A DNA stretch of 64,000 bases from an uncultured Winogradskyella sp. (lineage in GTDB: Bacteria; Bacteroidota; Bacteroidia; Flavobacteriales; Flavobacteriaceae): NCBI RefSeq assembly GCF_947496485.1, contig NZ_CANMCZ010000001.1, positions 1,731,596-1,795,595 of the forward strand, in the 5' to 3' direction. The notes under the pieces were generated by a model. That model did not search any database. It worked only from the letters and a program-made list of their open reading frames with translations, and was not told where the DNA came from. The position numbers and the translations under genes are program-made. Position 1 is the stretch's first letter. Each line of letters opens with the position of its first letter. Below are positions 38,166 through 46,556 of this stretch, in pieces.

Positions 38166-39092
38166 ATGATAAACAACAAATCAAAACATACCGAACTCAT
38201 TAAAACCGAAGCAAAACGCCTCGGTTTTTTGTCTTGTGGTGTTAGTAAGGCCGAATTCTTAGAAACTGAAGCACCTCGACTTGAAAAATGGCTTCAAAAT
38301 AATGCACATGGCGAAATGCGTTATATGGAAAATCATTTCGATAAGCGTTTAGATCCAACATTACTTGTTGAAGGTTCAAAAAGTGTGGTGTCCTTATTGT
38401 TGAATTACTATCCTTCAGAGCTTCAAAATGAAGATTCTTATAAGCTATCTAAATATGCCTACGGAACCGATTATCATTTCGTAATAAAAGATAAACTAAA
38501 ATCATTATTACATTTTATTCAAAAAGAAATTGGAGAAGTGAATGGCCGTGCTTTTGTTGATTCCGCACCAGTTTTAGATAAAGCTTGGGCTGCTAAGTCT
38601 GGTTTAGGTTGGATAGGGAAACATTCTAATTTACTAACACAACAAGTAGGTTCTTTCTATTTTATTGCAGAATTAATTATCGATTTAGAATTAGACTACG
38701 ATACGCCAGTAACTGATCATTGCGGTACTTGCACAGCTTGCATTGACGCTTGCCCAACTGAGGCTATTACGGAGCCTTATGTTGTAGATGGTAGTAAATG
38801 CATTTCATATTTCACTATAGAACTAAAAGAGAATATTCCAGTAGAATTTAAAGGCAAGTTCGATGATTGGATGTTTGGTTGCGATGTTTGCCAAGATGTT
38901 TGTCCTTGGAATCGATTTTCTAAATCACATAAAGAGCCTTTGTTTAATCCACATCCAGAATTATTAGATATGACTAAAAAAGATTGGGAGGAGATTACAG
39001 AAGATACCTTTAGAAATGTGTTTAAAAAATCTGCGGTTAAGCGGACTAAATTTTCAGGTTTGGAAAGAAATATTAAGTTTCTTAAGGATTAA
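38166..39092 (+). CDS. queG: Epoxyqueuosine reductase QueG
   Basis: Cobalamin-dependent enzyme for the last step of queuosine synthesis in tRNA, reducing epoxyqueuosine. The 308-residue length is normal for the form without a C-terminal HEAT extension. Two 4Fe-4S clusters are shown by [16 protein letters not shown] and [11 protein letters not shown]. The N-terminal [13 protein letters not shown] and [18 protein letters not shown] segments are family-specific. It ends 1 bp from the convergent subtilase gene, which marks the left edge of the peptide island. Confidence 0.95.
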   Translation: MINNKSKHTELIKTEAKRLGFLSCGVSKAEFLETEAPRLEKWLQNNAHGEMRYMENHFDKRLDPTLLVEGSKSVVSLLLNYYPSELQNEDSYKLSKYAYGTDYHFVIKDKLKSLLHFIQKEIGEVNGRAFVDSAPVLDKAWAAKSGLGWIGKHSNLLTQQVGSFYFIAELIIDLELDYDTPVTDHCGTCTACIDACPTEAITEPYVVDGSKCISYFTIELKENIPVEFKGKFDDWMFGCDVCQDVCPWNRFSKSHKEPLFNPHPELLDMTKKDWEEITEDTFRNVFKKSAVKRTKFSGLERNIKFLKD

Positions 39093-39093
39093 T

Positions 39094-40746
39094 TTACTTT
39101 TTCTTAGAGATGCTATCTGCCATAATTAAAGCATTATATGCATTAATAACTTTACCAGATTTAGAGAGTTGATTAAAAGGTAGTAGAGTATCATTTACTC
39201 TTACATCATATGTGTACTCTAATCCACTGTCCATGAGGATATGTTTAACTTGAGAAGCTGTAAGGTTTGGATAATGAGAACGTACCAGCGCTGCTACTCC
39301 CGAAGTTACAGCACATGATAAAGAAGTCCCACCATCAATAAGTTCGTACTTTTCTTTAGTTACTGAAGTTGTATATATTTCCACACCAGGTGCAAATACA
39401 TCTACATTACTGGAACCGTAATTTGAAAAAGAAGGTATCATATTTTTGTTAATGTAGTAATTGGTGGCACCTACCATTAGGAAATTATCAGCAACTTCTT
39501 CTCGATTGAAATAATTATTATCATTTGGGTAAACCTCAAAGTATTCTAAATCTTTACCATTGTTTCCAGCTGATTTAACAATTAATACATCATTTTGTTC
39601 AGCATATTTGATAGCGTCAAACACCCATTTTTTATATAATGAAAACTCTTTACCAAAACTCATATTAATTACTCTGGCTCCATTATCTACTGCATAACGA
39701 ATTGCTAAAGCTATATCTTTGTCGTGCTCATCACCAAATGCAGAGATAGAAAGAGGCATGATTTTAATATTGTCTGAGATTCCTTTAGTGCCTATATTAT
39801 TATCTCTTCTTGCTGCTATTAATCCTGCTATGAGAGTCCCATGGTCAAAAAAACCATTATAAATATTTATTTCAGGGCTACCATAATTTTTCTCATTTAA
39901 ACTATCAGAATTATCGCCAATTATTATACGATCATTGTAATCTTTATTCAGTAATTTATCTAATCGTTCATCAGCTTTGAGTTTATACAAGTCAATATAT
40001 TCATCTGTAAATTCATATTTGATTAAAGCTTTCATCCACCTTGTATGTAATTTAATAATAGAATCTTTAGGATGAAGATTTTTTAAACTGTCTAAATCTT
40101 TAATTGAATAGTTGTCATCAATAAAAAATTTTGATAATGTCTCTTTAGCTAAACTTTTACCACGCTTTTGAATATTTATATAGCTAGTGTCTTCAATTGC
40201 ATATTGAAGCCTTTTTTCATATTTATCTCTAGCCCTAAGATAAGTCTTATAAAGCAAAGAATCAGTTATCAAATTATTTTCAAAATCGCTATCATACTTC
40301 TTTAAAATTCTTGTGTATTCGTAATTAACAAATTTTGATGTTTCACCATTTACATTACCGATAAAATTCCATCCATTTATGTCATCTATGTAACCGTTGT
40401 TATCATCATCTAGACCGTTATTAGAAATTTCTTTCTTATTAATCCAAATGTTTTGTCTTAAATCTTCATGATAGATGTTTAACGGCATGTCTATGATAGC
40501 AACAATAACCTCTTCTGAGTTATTTCTATTATTAATAATACTATCGTAAGCTTTATCTAAACTTATACCCGGTAGATTGTCTAATTCTAAATCTTTTAAA
40601 TGCCAAGATTTCAGATTTTCCTCTGATATTTTTTTTTGTGGAATGGAGTCATTCGTCCCGTTAATATATGATAGATTTAATTTTTTATCGCAACAATGTA
40701 AACAAGCAAAAAAGATTAAAATTATAAAGAGAAGATTTTTTAACAT
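39094..40746 (-). CDS. Divergent S8 (subtilisin-like) serine protease, probable LanP-type
   Basis: An exported 550-residue protease; the hydrophobic N-terminus followed by a cysteine cluster (FFACLHCCDKK) suggests a lipoprotein. The triad is present but in altered contexts: D86 in IIDMPLN, H302 in DHGTLIAG and S475 in GTSLSCAVTSG, with the oxyanion Asn N395 in SAGNNG. An acidic loop (DDDNNGYIDD, from residue 113) is common in Bacteroidota subtilases. About 160 residues between Asp and His are an insertion of unknown role. Its place directly after the lanthipeptide precursor suggests leader or core trimming, but broader proteolysis is possible. Confidence 0.85.
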   Translation of the reverse strand: MLKNLLFIILIFFACLHCCDKKLNLSYINGTNDSIPQKKISEENLKSWHLKDLELDNLPGISLDKAYDSIINNRNNSEEVIVAIIDMPLNIYHEDLRQNIWINKKEISNNGLDDDNNGYIDDINGWNFIGNVNGETSKFVNYEYTRILKKYDSDFENNLITDSLLYKTYLRARDKYEKRLQYAIEDTSYINIQKRGKSLAKETLSKFFIDDNYSIKDLDSLKNLHPKDSIIKLHTRWMKALIKYEFTDEYIDLYKLKADERLDKLLNKDYNDRIIIGDNSDSLNEKNYGSPEINIYNGFFDHGTLIAGLIAARRDNNIGTKGISDNIKIMPLSISAFGDEHDKDIALAIRYAVDNGARVINMSFGKEFSLYKKWVFDAIKYAEQNDVLIVKSAGNNGKDLEYFEVYPNDNNYFNREEVADNFLMVGATNYYINKNMIPSFSNYGSSNVDVFAPGVEIYTTSVTKEKYELIDGGTSLSCAVTSGVAALVRSHYPNLTASQVKHILMDSGLEYTYDVRVNDTLLPFNQLSKSGKVINAYNALIMADSISKKK

Positions 40747-40750
40747 AGAT

Positions 40751-40786
40751 AAAAAAATACCACTAAGATAATAGTTTTCTTAGCGG
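40751..40786 (-). terminator. Terminator/attenuator between lanthipeptide precursor and protease
   Basis: On the minus strand CCGCTAAGA pairs with TCTTAGTGG (40786-40778 and 40768-40760), with one G-U pair, followed by a seven-T run that ends about 5 bp before the protease ATG. It would end most precursor transcripts and let a minor part read into the protease. Confidence 0.75.
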
Positions 40787-40812
40787 CACTTGAATTAATT
40801 TTTGATTAATAC

Positions 40813-40983
40813 TTAATCGCCAGTATCAGTATCGTCATCAGGTGGGCAAATTATAGTGCTTTTTTTTGGTCTTTTCCCTCTAGTGTCTGTACCATCATCA
40901 TCACCGAGTCCAGTACCCCCATAAATTACTTTTGGATTACTGAGCTTTGCAATCTTAAAAGATTCTAATTTCAATTTTTTCAT
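40813..40983 (-). CDS. GG-leader lanthipeptide-type precursor peptide
   Basis: A 56-residue peptide. The leader MKKLKLESFKIAKLSNPKVI ends in YGG (residues 21-23), the cleavage site for C39 exporters. The 33-residue core starts TGLGDDDGTDTRG and ends KKSTIICPPDDDTDTGD. It has six Thr, one Ser and a single Cys (C46), so at most one lanthionine ring, for instance from S42 or T43 to C46, and otherwise free dehydrated residues. Acidic Asp-Thr repeats make up much of the core. It lies in line with the split LanB genes on the same strand, with an operator palindrome 68 bp upstream. The reading is inferred from pattern and context. Confidence 0.75.
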   Translation of the reverse strand: MKKLKLESFKIAKLSNPKVIYGGTGLGDDDGTDTRGKRPKKSTIICPPDDDTDTGD

Positions 40984-41051
40984 AGATATAAATATTAAGT
41001 TCGAAACTTAAATATATTGGTAATTTTGCATTCAATACAAATAAATCATAT

Positions 41052-41069
41052 CCAAATTCATGAATTTGG
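41052..41069. promoter_or_regulatory. Operator palindrome A (CCAAATTCATGAATTTGG)
   Basis: A perfect 18-bp palindrome 68 bp before the start of the lanthipeptide precursor. On the precursor strand it is followed by ATATGATTTATTT; the matching site at 45901 is followed by ATATAGATTTATTT. Repeated symmetrical sites before co-regulated genes suggest a dimeric DNA-binding protein, most likely the TPR/AraC regulator encoded next door. Confidence 0.7.
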
Positions 41070-41095
41070 GTATTTGAATATGTTTTAGGGTAGTA

Positions 41096-42766
41096 TTAGG
41101 AATTTTTCAACAATTGTTTTATGAAAAAATTTGGAGAAATATTAGTTTGTCTTTTAAAAGCTCTAGTAAATGATTCTGCTTTTTTAAATCCAACTTCATT
41201 TGCAATTGCAATTAAAGTATATTTTTTAAAATTTTCATCTGTTTTTAATTTTTCCATAACGTATTCGATTCTAAGGTCATTAATATAATGTGTAAAAGAT
41301 TTGTTTTTATAGTGATTCACAACCTTAGACAGATATCTGACGTTTGTATTAATTTTTTTTGCAAGAACACTAGAAGTTAAGTCCGAAGATAGAAATTGAT
41401 GTTGTTCTTCAAATTCATTTAATTGTTCTAGTATATCACTAATAACCTTGTCGGAAATCTCAAGAGAAGATTTTATTTCATTATCTAAAACAGGTATCTC
41501 TTTATGGGATTGAATTTGTAGGCCATTATTTGTTAACTCTAGGAAACGCTTTTTATAGAGTTTTCTTTTATTGTATTGATAGTATACTATTATCAATAAA
41601 ATAATGGAGACAAAGCCGAGTAGAGATAAATACAATGTTTTATTTTTTTCTTTCTGCTTTATAGCACTTATAATTTTTTCTTTTTCAGTTATGAGTTTAG
41701 GAATATCATATTTTTTTATTAAATTTTTATTTATATAGAGTTCATTAGAATGCAAGGTGCTATCTAACTTAATTAATTGATTAATATAAACCAATTCTTG
41801 TTTAAAGTCCTTTTTGGTTTTATAATGATTTATAAGTATTTCATAAGACTCTCTGATTTTAGGATGCAAATCATAATTTTCTCTAAAAATACTATCAACT
41901 TTTTTTAGGTTTGATATTTTTTTTATTTCATTTCCAAAAGCTTCATTAATTTTTGCCAAATAATAATAGCTTACAGCCAGATTTGGTTTATCGTCTATTT
42001 GCAATAATATTGGTATGGATTTTTTGATGCTATCTTGGGCAAAGGAATATTGATTTCTAGAGTATTTAACAACACCTTCGTTTAAACGAAAATAGTTTTT
42101 GTAAATATCATCATCAAATGATTTTTTAAATCCAAGATTATTGAAGTGTGAAGCAGAATCTAGCTTCATATCTTCTTGGTATGCAGTTGATAATGCAAAA
42201 AGTGTCGGTAAAATAATATCCTCAAGATTATTTTTTTCTATATAGTAATAATTATCCTTTAGAATTTTTACAGCATTATTGTTTTCCCCTATTCTAGATT
42301 TTAAAAGCCCGATTAGTAGATTACATGCAGCAATATTATCTTTATCGTTATGTTTTTTAGAATAAAATAGTGACTCAAGTACATTATCCATTGCTTTTTT
42401 AAAATCTCTCTTTTCGTAATAAAAATTAGCTTTACTGTAATATGCCAAAGTGGGAAAATATTTATTACTATTTTCTCTTGAAAGGGAAATAATACTATCT
42501 GCATATACAAGTGCTTTTTCATCATTATAGATATTTACTTTCATGTAATAACCTTCTAAAAGATAATGAGCGTTATTTTCATTTTTTGATTTTAATAAAA
42601 ATGCATTGGTATATATATTTTGTAAATTTTCATCGTCAGTATTCCAATAACCGTTATATAAATCTTTATAGGATTTATCTTTTAAGGAATCTACAACTTT
42701 TTGTGCTATAACAGGTTGTATATAACTGAATAGGATTATAAAAATAATTGATAATTTTATTTTCAC
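41096..42766 (-). CDS. Membrane-bound TPR sensor with AraC-type DNA-binding domain
   Basis: A 556-residue one-protein signalling device. A signal sequence (SIIFIILFSYIQPVIAQ) leads into a periplasmic helical-repeat region of TPR type (about 30-350). One membrane helix follows near residues 375-396 (LSLLGFVSIILLIIVYY), then a cytoplasmic linker and an AraC-family helix-turn-helix domain (about 455-556: SVLAKKINTNVRYLSKVV and IANEVGFKKAESFTRAFKR). It overlaps the SpaB_C-type gene by 4 bp (ATGA), so it belongs to the lanB transcript. It probably senses an external peptide and controls the palindromic operators of this island. Confidence 0.85.
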   Translation of the reverse strand: MKIKLSIIFIILFSYIQPVIAQKVVDSLKDKSYKDLYNGYWNTDDENLQNIYTNAFLLKSKNENNAHYLLEGYYMKVNIYNDEKALVYADSIISLSRENSNKYFPTLAYYSKANFYYEKRDFKKAMDNVLESLFYSKKHNDKDNIAACNLLIGLLKSRIGENNNAVKILKDNYYYIEKNNLEDIILPTLFALSTAYQEDMKLDSASHFNNLGFKKSFDDDIYKNYFRLNEGVVKYSRNQYSFAQDSIKKSIPILLQIDDKPNLAVSYYYLAKINEAFGNEIKKISNLKKVDSIFRENYDLHPKIRESYEILINHYKTKKDFKQELVYINQLIKLDSTLHSNELYINKNLIKKYDIPKLITEKEKIISAIKQKEKNKTLYLSLLGFVSIILLIIVYYQYNKRKLYKKRFLELTNNGLQIQSHKEIPVLDNEIKSSLEISDKVISDILEQLNEFEEQHQFLSSDLTSSVLAKKINTNVRYLSKVVNHYKNKSFTHYINDLRIEYVMEKLKTDENFKKYTLIAIANEVGFKKAESFTRAFKRQTNISPNFFIKQLLKNS

Positions 42767-43617
42767 TTTAATGAAGGTTTAAATAAATCAGTCTTATATT
42801 CTTTATATAAAACATCATAAATTAAGAATTCGTATAATCTTTGGTTAGAATTAAAGTATCTGTTAATAGTCATGTGTATGATACTACTCGTAAGATTATT
42901 TAAACTAACTTCTACATTACCACTATTATAAAGCTCGTTAATTTTTGTAAAAGTCTGATTAGTATTTTCAGAATAAGTTTTAAGTAACTGCAATAAATTA
43001 GTTTTTCTAAAGCTTTCTTTTTGTGAAAGAATTTTTCTGCTTCTTTCACTAAGATCTTTCATAGTTATTTTGTTTGCGTTGAATTCTGACTTAAAAGCAT
43101 TTCTACCTTTTTCAGCAAATTTAAATTTGCTCTCTTTTGAAAATTTAAACTGAGATAATATTATAGAAATAAGTTTTACAATAAAGATAATACTCTCTTC
43201 TTCTGTAAGCTGTTTTTCCTTTGCTTTTAAAATTGTTTCACTATCCCAGAAGAAAAGATTTTCAATATAAGTAATTGTAGATGAGCCATAACGTTCAATT
43301 TCTCGTTTGTATTGGTGCAATTGAACATCCCAAATAAATCCTGAATTTAAGTGAGGTATTAGTAATTTTTTTAACTCAGAAATAATAATACCAGTATGTG
43401 TTTCGCAGATAAGTTTAAATCTAATTCTAAGATGAAAATCAGGATCATTATAACGAATAAAAAACCATGATGAAATAATATTATTATCTAACTGTTTTTT
43501 AGTAAATGGTACAATAGCATCAATTAATATATCATCTGCTACATTTACACCACAGTATAGTTTATAATACATCCATTGGTCCCCTATTACAAAATTTCTT
43601 TTAATACTATTTTCCAC
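42763..43617 (-). CDS. Thiopeptide-type/SpaB_C-like protein, second half of split LanB
   Basis: A 284-residue protein of the SpaB_C family, which in full-length LanB performs glutamate elimination from activated Ser/Thr. The opening IGDQWMYYKLYCGVNVADDIL and WFFIRYNDPDFHLRIRFK are the family marks, with a conserved RYGSS further on. It overlaps the end of the dehydratase gene by 11 bp, so the two halves are made together, as in the split dehydratases of other Bacteroidota lanthipeptide loci such as that for pinensin (from memory). Confidence 0.88.
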   Translation of the reverse strand: MENSIKRNFVIGDQWMYYKLYCGVNVADDILIDAIVPFTKKQLDNNIISSWFFIRYNDPDFHLRIRFKLICETHTGIIISELKKLLIPHLNSGFIWDVQLHQYKREIERYGSSTITYIENLFFWDSETILKAKEKQLTEEESIIFIVKLISIILSQFKFSKESKFKFAEKGRNAFKSEFNANKITMKDLSERSRKILSQKESFRKTNLLQLLKTYSENTNQTFTKINELYNSGNVEVSLNNLTSSIIHMTINRYFNSNQRLYEFLIYDVLYKEYKTDLFKPSLK

Positions 43618-45832
43618 CTTGTATCTTGTTTAATTTTTCTTCATTATATAATGAAACAATAAATTGATTACAAAATGAATTACTATTTTGTTTAACAACA
43701 CTTTCTTTGTCAAATAAAAACTCTTTTAGTTTGAATAGCTTTAAATTTTTAATAGTTTTAAATAGCATTCTTATTGAGGTAGCATTCTTCATGTTAATTA
43801 ATAATAAGTTATCACCTTCTACTAGTTGTACTAATTCTGGCATTTGTATAGCAGTTCTCCATATTCTCATTTTTTCCACCAAATCGTCATTATCTAGTTG
43901 AAAGTACTTAACAATATTTTCTGTCTTAATATTCCATTGCGCTTTAGAAAATATTACAGAATTATGTTCTACTCTTGGTAAGAAAGATAAATTCTCTAAA
44001 ATAGGATGCCATTGAAATCCAATACCATTTCGCTTATCTTGATATTGCATATCGCAAAGGAAATAATAAATAGGTAACGCATTTGCGTAGTTATGAGCAT
44101 TGGTTAAGCGAGGTAAAATTTCTATATCTAGACGTTTTGAGCGTAAAACAATTTTATTGTTTTTTACTGAAATCATTATATCACTTATAGGAATCTGATT
44201 TTTATATGGCAATCCCGATTTTCCTAAGAATGGAATTTCATAATCTCTAACTGATGGACGCCTTAATATGTTTCCTGTTCTCGATTGAGGCAGATGTATA
44301 ATTTCTGAGAGTACCTTATTTGGATTCATTTTCTTTTCAACTTGAGTAATTTCTTCAACTTGTTTGAAAATTTTAGCATGCCCATGACTAAATCTTGCTA
44401 AAATATTCGCCGCGCTAGAACCTCCAAGCCAATTAAAGACTAATCTTTCTACATTATCAATAATAACAACCTCAATCATTGAAGCCATAGTGTCTGGTAA
44501 ATCATTCCATTCGCATCCTAAATCTTTAAAATCATTTTCGTTTAACTTTAAAGTATACTTTTGATTACTTAGACAATTAGTAATTTTCTCAAGAAGAATA
44601 GAATCAACTGTTGTCCATTTGATATTTTTGCTTTGTGTGCTTTTATTAGGTAAATGTATATTTTCCAAAAGAGGATTATTATCATCTAGGGAATGAGAAT
44701 ATCCGATACCTATTTCAGTATCTAATACCTCATAAAGCGGTAACTCTCTTGTTTCATATCTTTTTTTAAAAGCTATTTTAAAGTTTTCTATTTTCGAGTT
44801 TTTTTGAAATAGAGTTATTTTATTTAGAATTATCATACTTTGTCTAATAGACTTTATATGATTTTTATTGAGCGTGTTTTTATAAGCTGAAGCAAATAAA
44901 TCAACTTGTAGAATATGTTTTTTTATATGTTTTGTTTCTTTAAACTCATTTTCTATCCAATTATAAAATTCATAGTAATTATTTGGCTTTTTAGTATCTA
45001 ATATTTTAATTTTATTATTTAACTCTTTAATTGATTTAAGGTGCTTTTTAGGAATAGATAATAACTCTAATTGTTCTATAAGAAATGATAGATTATTAGA
45101 ATTGGTGATAATTATTTGAAGTTCAGATACTAAAATTTGTTTTTCTACAAGCTCATTTATAAAACTTAATGCCTCTGTTTTATCAATATCTTTAGAAATT
45201 AATAATGAAGCGAAATCATCCAATGTTTTTCCTCTTATAGCTTCACTTAAAATTATTTCCAAATAATCGGAATATAAAGCCCCATCCAAATAATAAATTC
45301 TATTATTATCATTATATATGTAACCTATATAACGATATTGATTACCAACTTTATATAAACTAGAATTTACAACATATTGAATTTTATTTTTAACCCCATT
45401 AAGTTTAGATATTCTATCAATTAATGCGGATAAGAAGGACATGTCTAACCGAGTAAAAGTTTTATATGAACTCAAACCTTTTAATTCTATTTCTGTATCA
45501 TTAGAAAATGAGCCTTCAACACAATTTGCAAATAACCCAAAAGGGGTTGCTCTAGTCGTAATTCTAGTTAAGTACTTTAAAATTGAAAGCTTAATCTGCT
45601 CAATCTTTTTGCTATTTTCAATTTTATTATTCTGCCAATAACCAAACTGTTTTACAAGTTCAGGAGATGCTAAGGTTAGTGCTTTTATAAAGAAATCATC
45701 CTCAAATAGCTTTTTAAAGCATGCATCGGTAATTTCATAACTTTCAGTTATGCTATTATATAATTGTACTGAACGTGTTGGAGTTCTTAGGCAATAGAAT
45801 GGAAATGCTTTATAAGGACTTTTAAATTTCAA
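43607..45832 (-). CDS. Lantibiotic dehydratase, glutamylation half (split LanB)
   Basis: A 741-residue N-terminal LanB domain that in characterised enzymes uses glutamyl-tRNA to activate Ser/Thr of a precursor. Motifs include RTP at 16-18, SPELV at 56-60, KYLTRITTRATPFGLFANC around 86-104, LVFNWLGGSSAANILARF, PQSRTGNILRRP and the C-terminal ILPRLTNAHNY. The start is TTG: no in-frame ATG lies between an upstream stop and the conserved RTP motif. It is the first gene of the minus arm, divergent from the grasp-with-spasm arm across 213 bp. No LanC cyclase is found in the window. Confidence 0.9.
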   Translation of the reverse strand: MKFKSPYKAFPFYCLRTPTRSVQLYNSITESYEITDACFKKLFEDDFFIKALTLASPELVKQFGYWQNNKIENSKKIEQIKLSILKYLTRITTRATPFGLFANCVEGSFSNDTEIELKGLSSYKTFTRLDMSFLSALIDRISKLNGVKNKIQYVVNSSLYKVGNQYRYIGYIYNDNNRIYYLDGALYSDYLEIILSEAIRGKTLDDFASLLISKDIDKTEALSFINELVEKQILVSELQIIITNSNNLSFLIEQLELLSIPKKHLKSIKELNNKIKILDTKKPNNYYEFYNWIENEFKETKHIKKHILQVDLFASAYKNTLNKNHIKSIRQSMIILNKITLFQKNSKIENFKIAFKKRYETRELPLYEVLDTEIGIGYSHSLDDNNPLLENIHLPNKSTQSKNIKWTTVDSILLEKITNCLSNQKYTLKLNENDFKDLGCEWNDLPDTMASMIEVVIIDNVERLVFNWLGGSSAANILARFSHGHAKIFKQVEEITQVEKKMNPNKVLSEIIHLPQSRTGNILRRPSVRDYEIPFLGKSGLPYKNQIPISDIMISVKNNKIVLRSKRLDIEILPRLTNAHNYANALPIYYFLCDMQYQDKRNGIGFQWHPILENLSFLPRVEHNSVIFSKAQWNIKTENIVKYFQLDNDDLVEKMRIWRTAIQMPELVQLVEGDNLLLINMKNATSIRMLFKTIKNLKLFKLKEFLFDKESVVKQNSNSFCNQFIVSLYNEEKLNKIQGGK

Positions 45833-45879
45833 GTTTAAATCATTTGAAGCTAAAATACATTATTAGGTATACTTTTCAC

Positions 45880-45897
45880 CCAATTTCGCGAATTTGG
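45880..45897. promoter_or_regulatory. Operator palindrome B (CCAATTTCGCGAATTTGG)
   Basis: An 18-bp imperfect palindrome with a CGCG centre, 47 bp before the lanB TTG start and 3 bp from palindrome C. The outer CCAA...TTGG arms match sites A and C. Confidence 0.6.
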
Positions 45898-45900
45898 CAC

Positions 45901-45918
45901 CCAAATTCATGAATATGG
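45901..45918. promoter_or_regulatory. Operator palindrome C (CCAAATTCATGAATATGG)
   Basis: Differs from the perfect palindrome A by one base. It lies 127 bp before the first plus-strand precursor gene and continues with ATATAGATTTATTT, which matches the flank of site A apart from one extra base. B and C together form a tandem site between the divergent arms. Confidence 0.7.
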
Positions 45919-46045
45919 ATATAGATTTATTTTTTTATAGGAATTTTATTTCGAGCTTGGGGAATGAAATTAGTTGCAACTTTTTCTGGCGGATACTGAA
46001 AAGCCAATATAATAGAGTAGGTAAATCAAAATAATTACATTCAAT

Positions 46046-46231
46046 ATGGAAAGTTTAAAAAAATTTGAGAATTTATCCTTAGCAAATACAAAAGATATAT
46101 TTGGAGGAAAGGAGCTTAAGACAGAACAGAGAAATGATGCAAATGAAGTGTTGTATACAGACTCTCATCATGACAATGATAATGATGGTAAATGGAGTTG
46201 CGGTGATACTTTTACACTGACTAAAGTTTAA
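46046..46231 (+). CDS. Grasp-with-spasm precursor peptide 1 (EF-hand-like core)
   Basis: A 61-residue peptide. The leader MESLKKFENLSLANTKDIF ends in GG at residues 20-21. The core contains HHDNDNDGKWSCGDTFTL; residues 43-54 (DNDNDGKWSCGD) fit a 12-residue EF-hand loop with acidic positions 1, 3, 5 and 12, Gly at 6 and Trp at 8. One Cys (C52) and nearby Ser/Thr could take further modification. It is the first gene of the plus arm, with precursor 2 at 20 bp. Assigned by leader form, size and position beside the ATP-grasp and SPASM genes; its product is unknown. Confidence 0.75.
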   Translation: MESLKKFENLSLANTKDIFGGKELKTEQRNDANEVLYTDSHHDNDNDGKWSCGDTFTLTKV

Positions 46232-46251
46232 TAATCTAATAAATTAATAAA

Positions 46252-46464
46252 ATGAAAAGCATAGAAAATTTTAAGGATGAGCAATTTGTTTGCTCAAACA
46301 TATTTGGTTCATGGGATGGTATACATGGAACACCTGGTGGTACTTTTCAAGGTATGGAATACTCATCAGATGTATTTATTGATAAGAACGGAGATGGCAA
46401 ATGGGGCAGTGGTGAAAGTGTAATCATGCATTTTTGTGATCCTCCTACCGTACAACAAGGATAA
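46252..46464 (+). CDS. Grasp-with-spasm precursor peptide 2 (EF-hand-like core)
   Basis: A 70-residue peptide. The leader MKSIENFKDEQFVCSNIFGS matches that of precursor 1 in the M-x-S-I/L-x-x-F start and the IFG-(G/S) end, with GS in place of GG as cleavage site. The core is Gly-rich and holds DKNGDGKWGSGE at residues 44-55, an exact EF-hand loop pattern (D1, N3, D5, G6, W8, E12). It has one Cys in the leader and one near the C-terminus (C62). An inverted repeat follows the stop codon. Assigned by pattern and context. Confidence 0.72.
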   Translation: MKSIENFKDEQFVCSNIFGSWDGIHGTPGGTFQGMEYSSDVFIDKNGDGKWGSGESVIMHFCDPPTVQQG

Positions 46465-46481
46465 AACTTATAGAATAAGAA

Positions 46482-46535
46482 TAAGCATTGTTAAAATGTT
46501 TAAGGCTACAGCAATGCTTATACTATTGATTTTTT
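46482..46535 (+). terminator. Weak terminator or mRNA hairpin after precursor 2
   Basis: TAAGCATTG (46482-46490) pairs perfectly with CAATGCTTA (46512-46520) around a 21-nt loop, with a T run about 9 bp later. The spacing is loose for a strong terminator. It could stabilise the precursor mRNA and lower expression of downstream genes. Confidence 0.5.
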
Positions 46536-46556
46536 AAAACAATAAGGATTGAAATT

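Noticed and set aside
45441..45641. Plus-strand open frame inside the LanB gene, considered as an extra precursor
   Set aside because: It lies wholly within the conserved RTP-to-TPFGLF region of LanB, has no GG leader and looks like a shadow frame.
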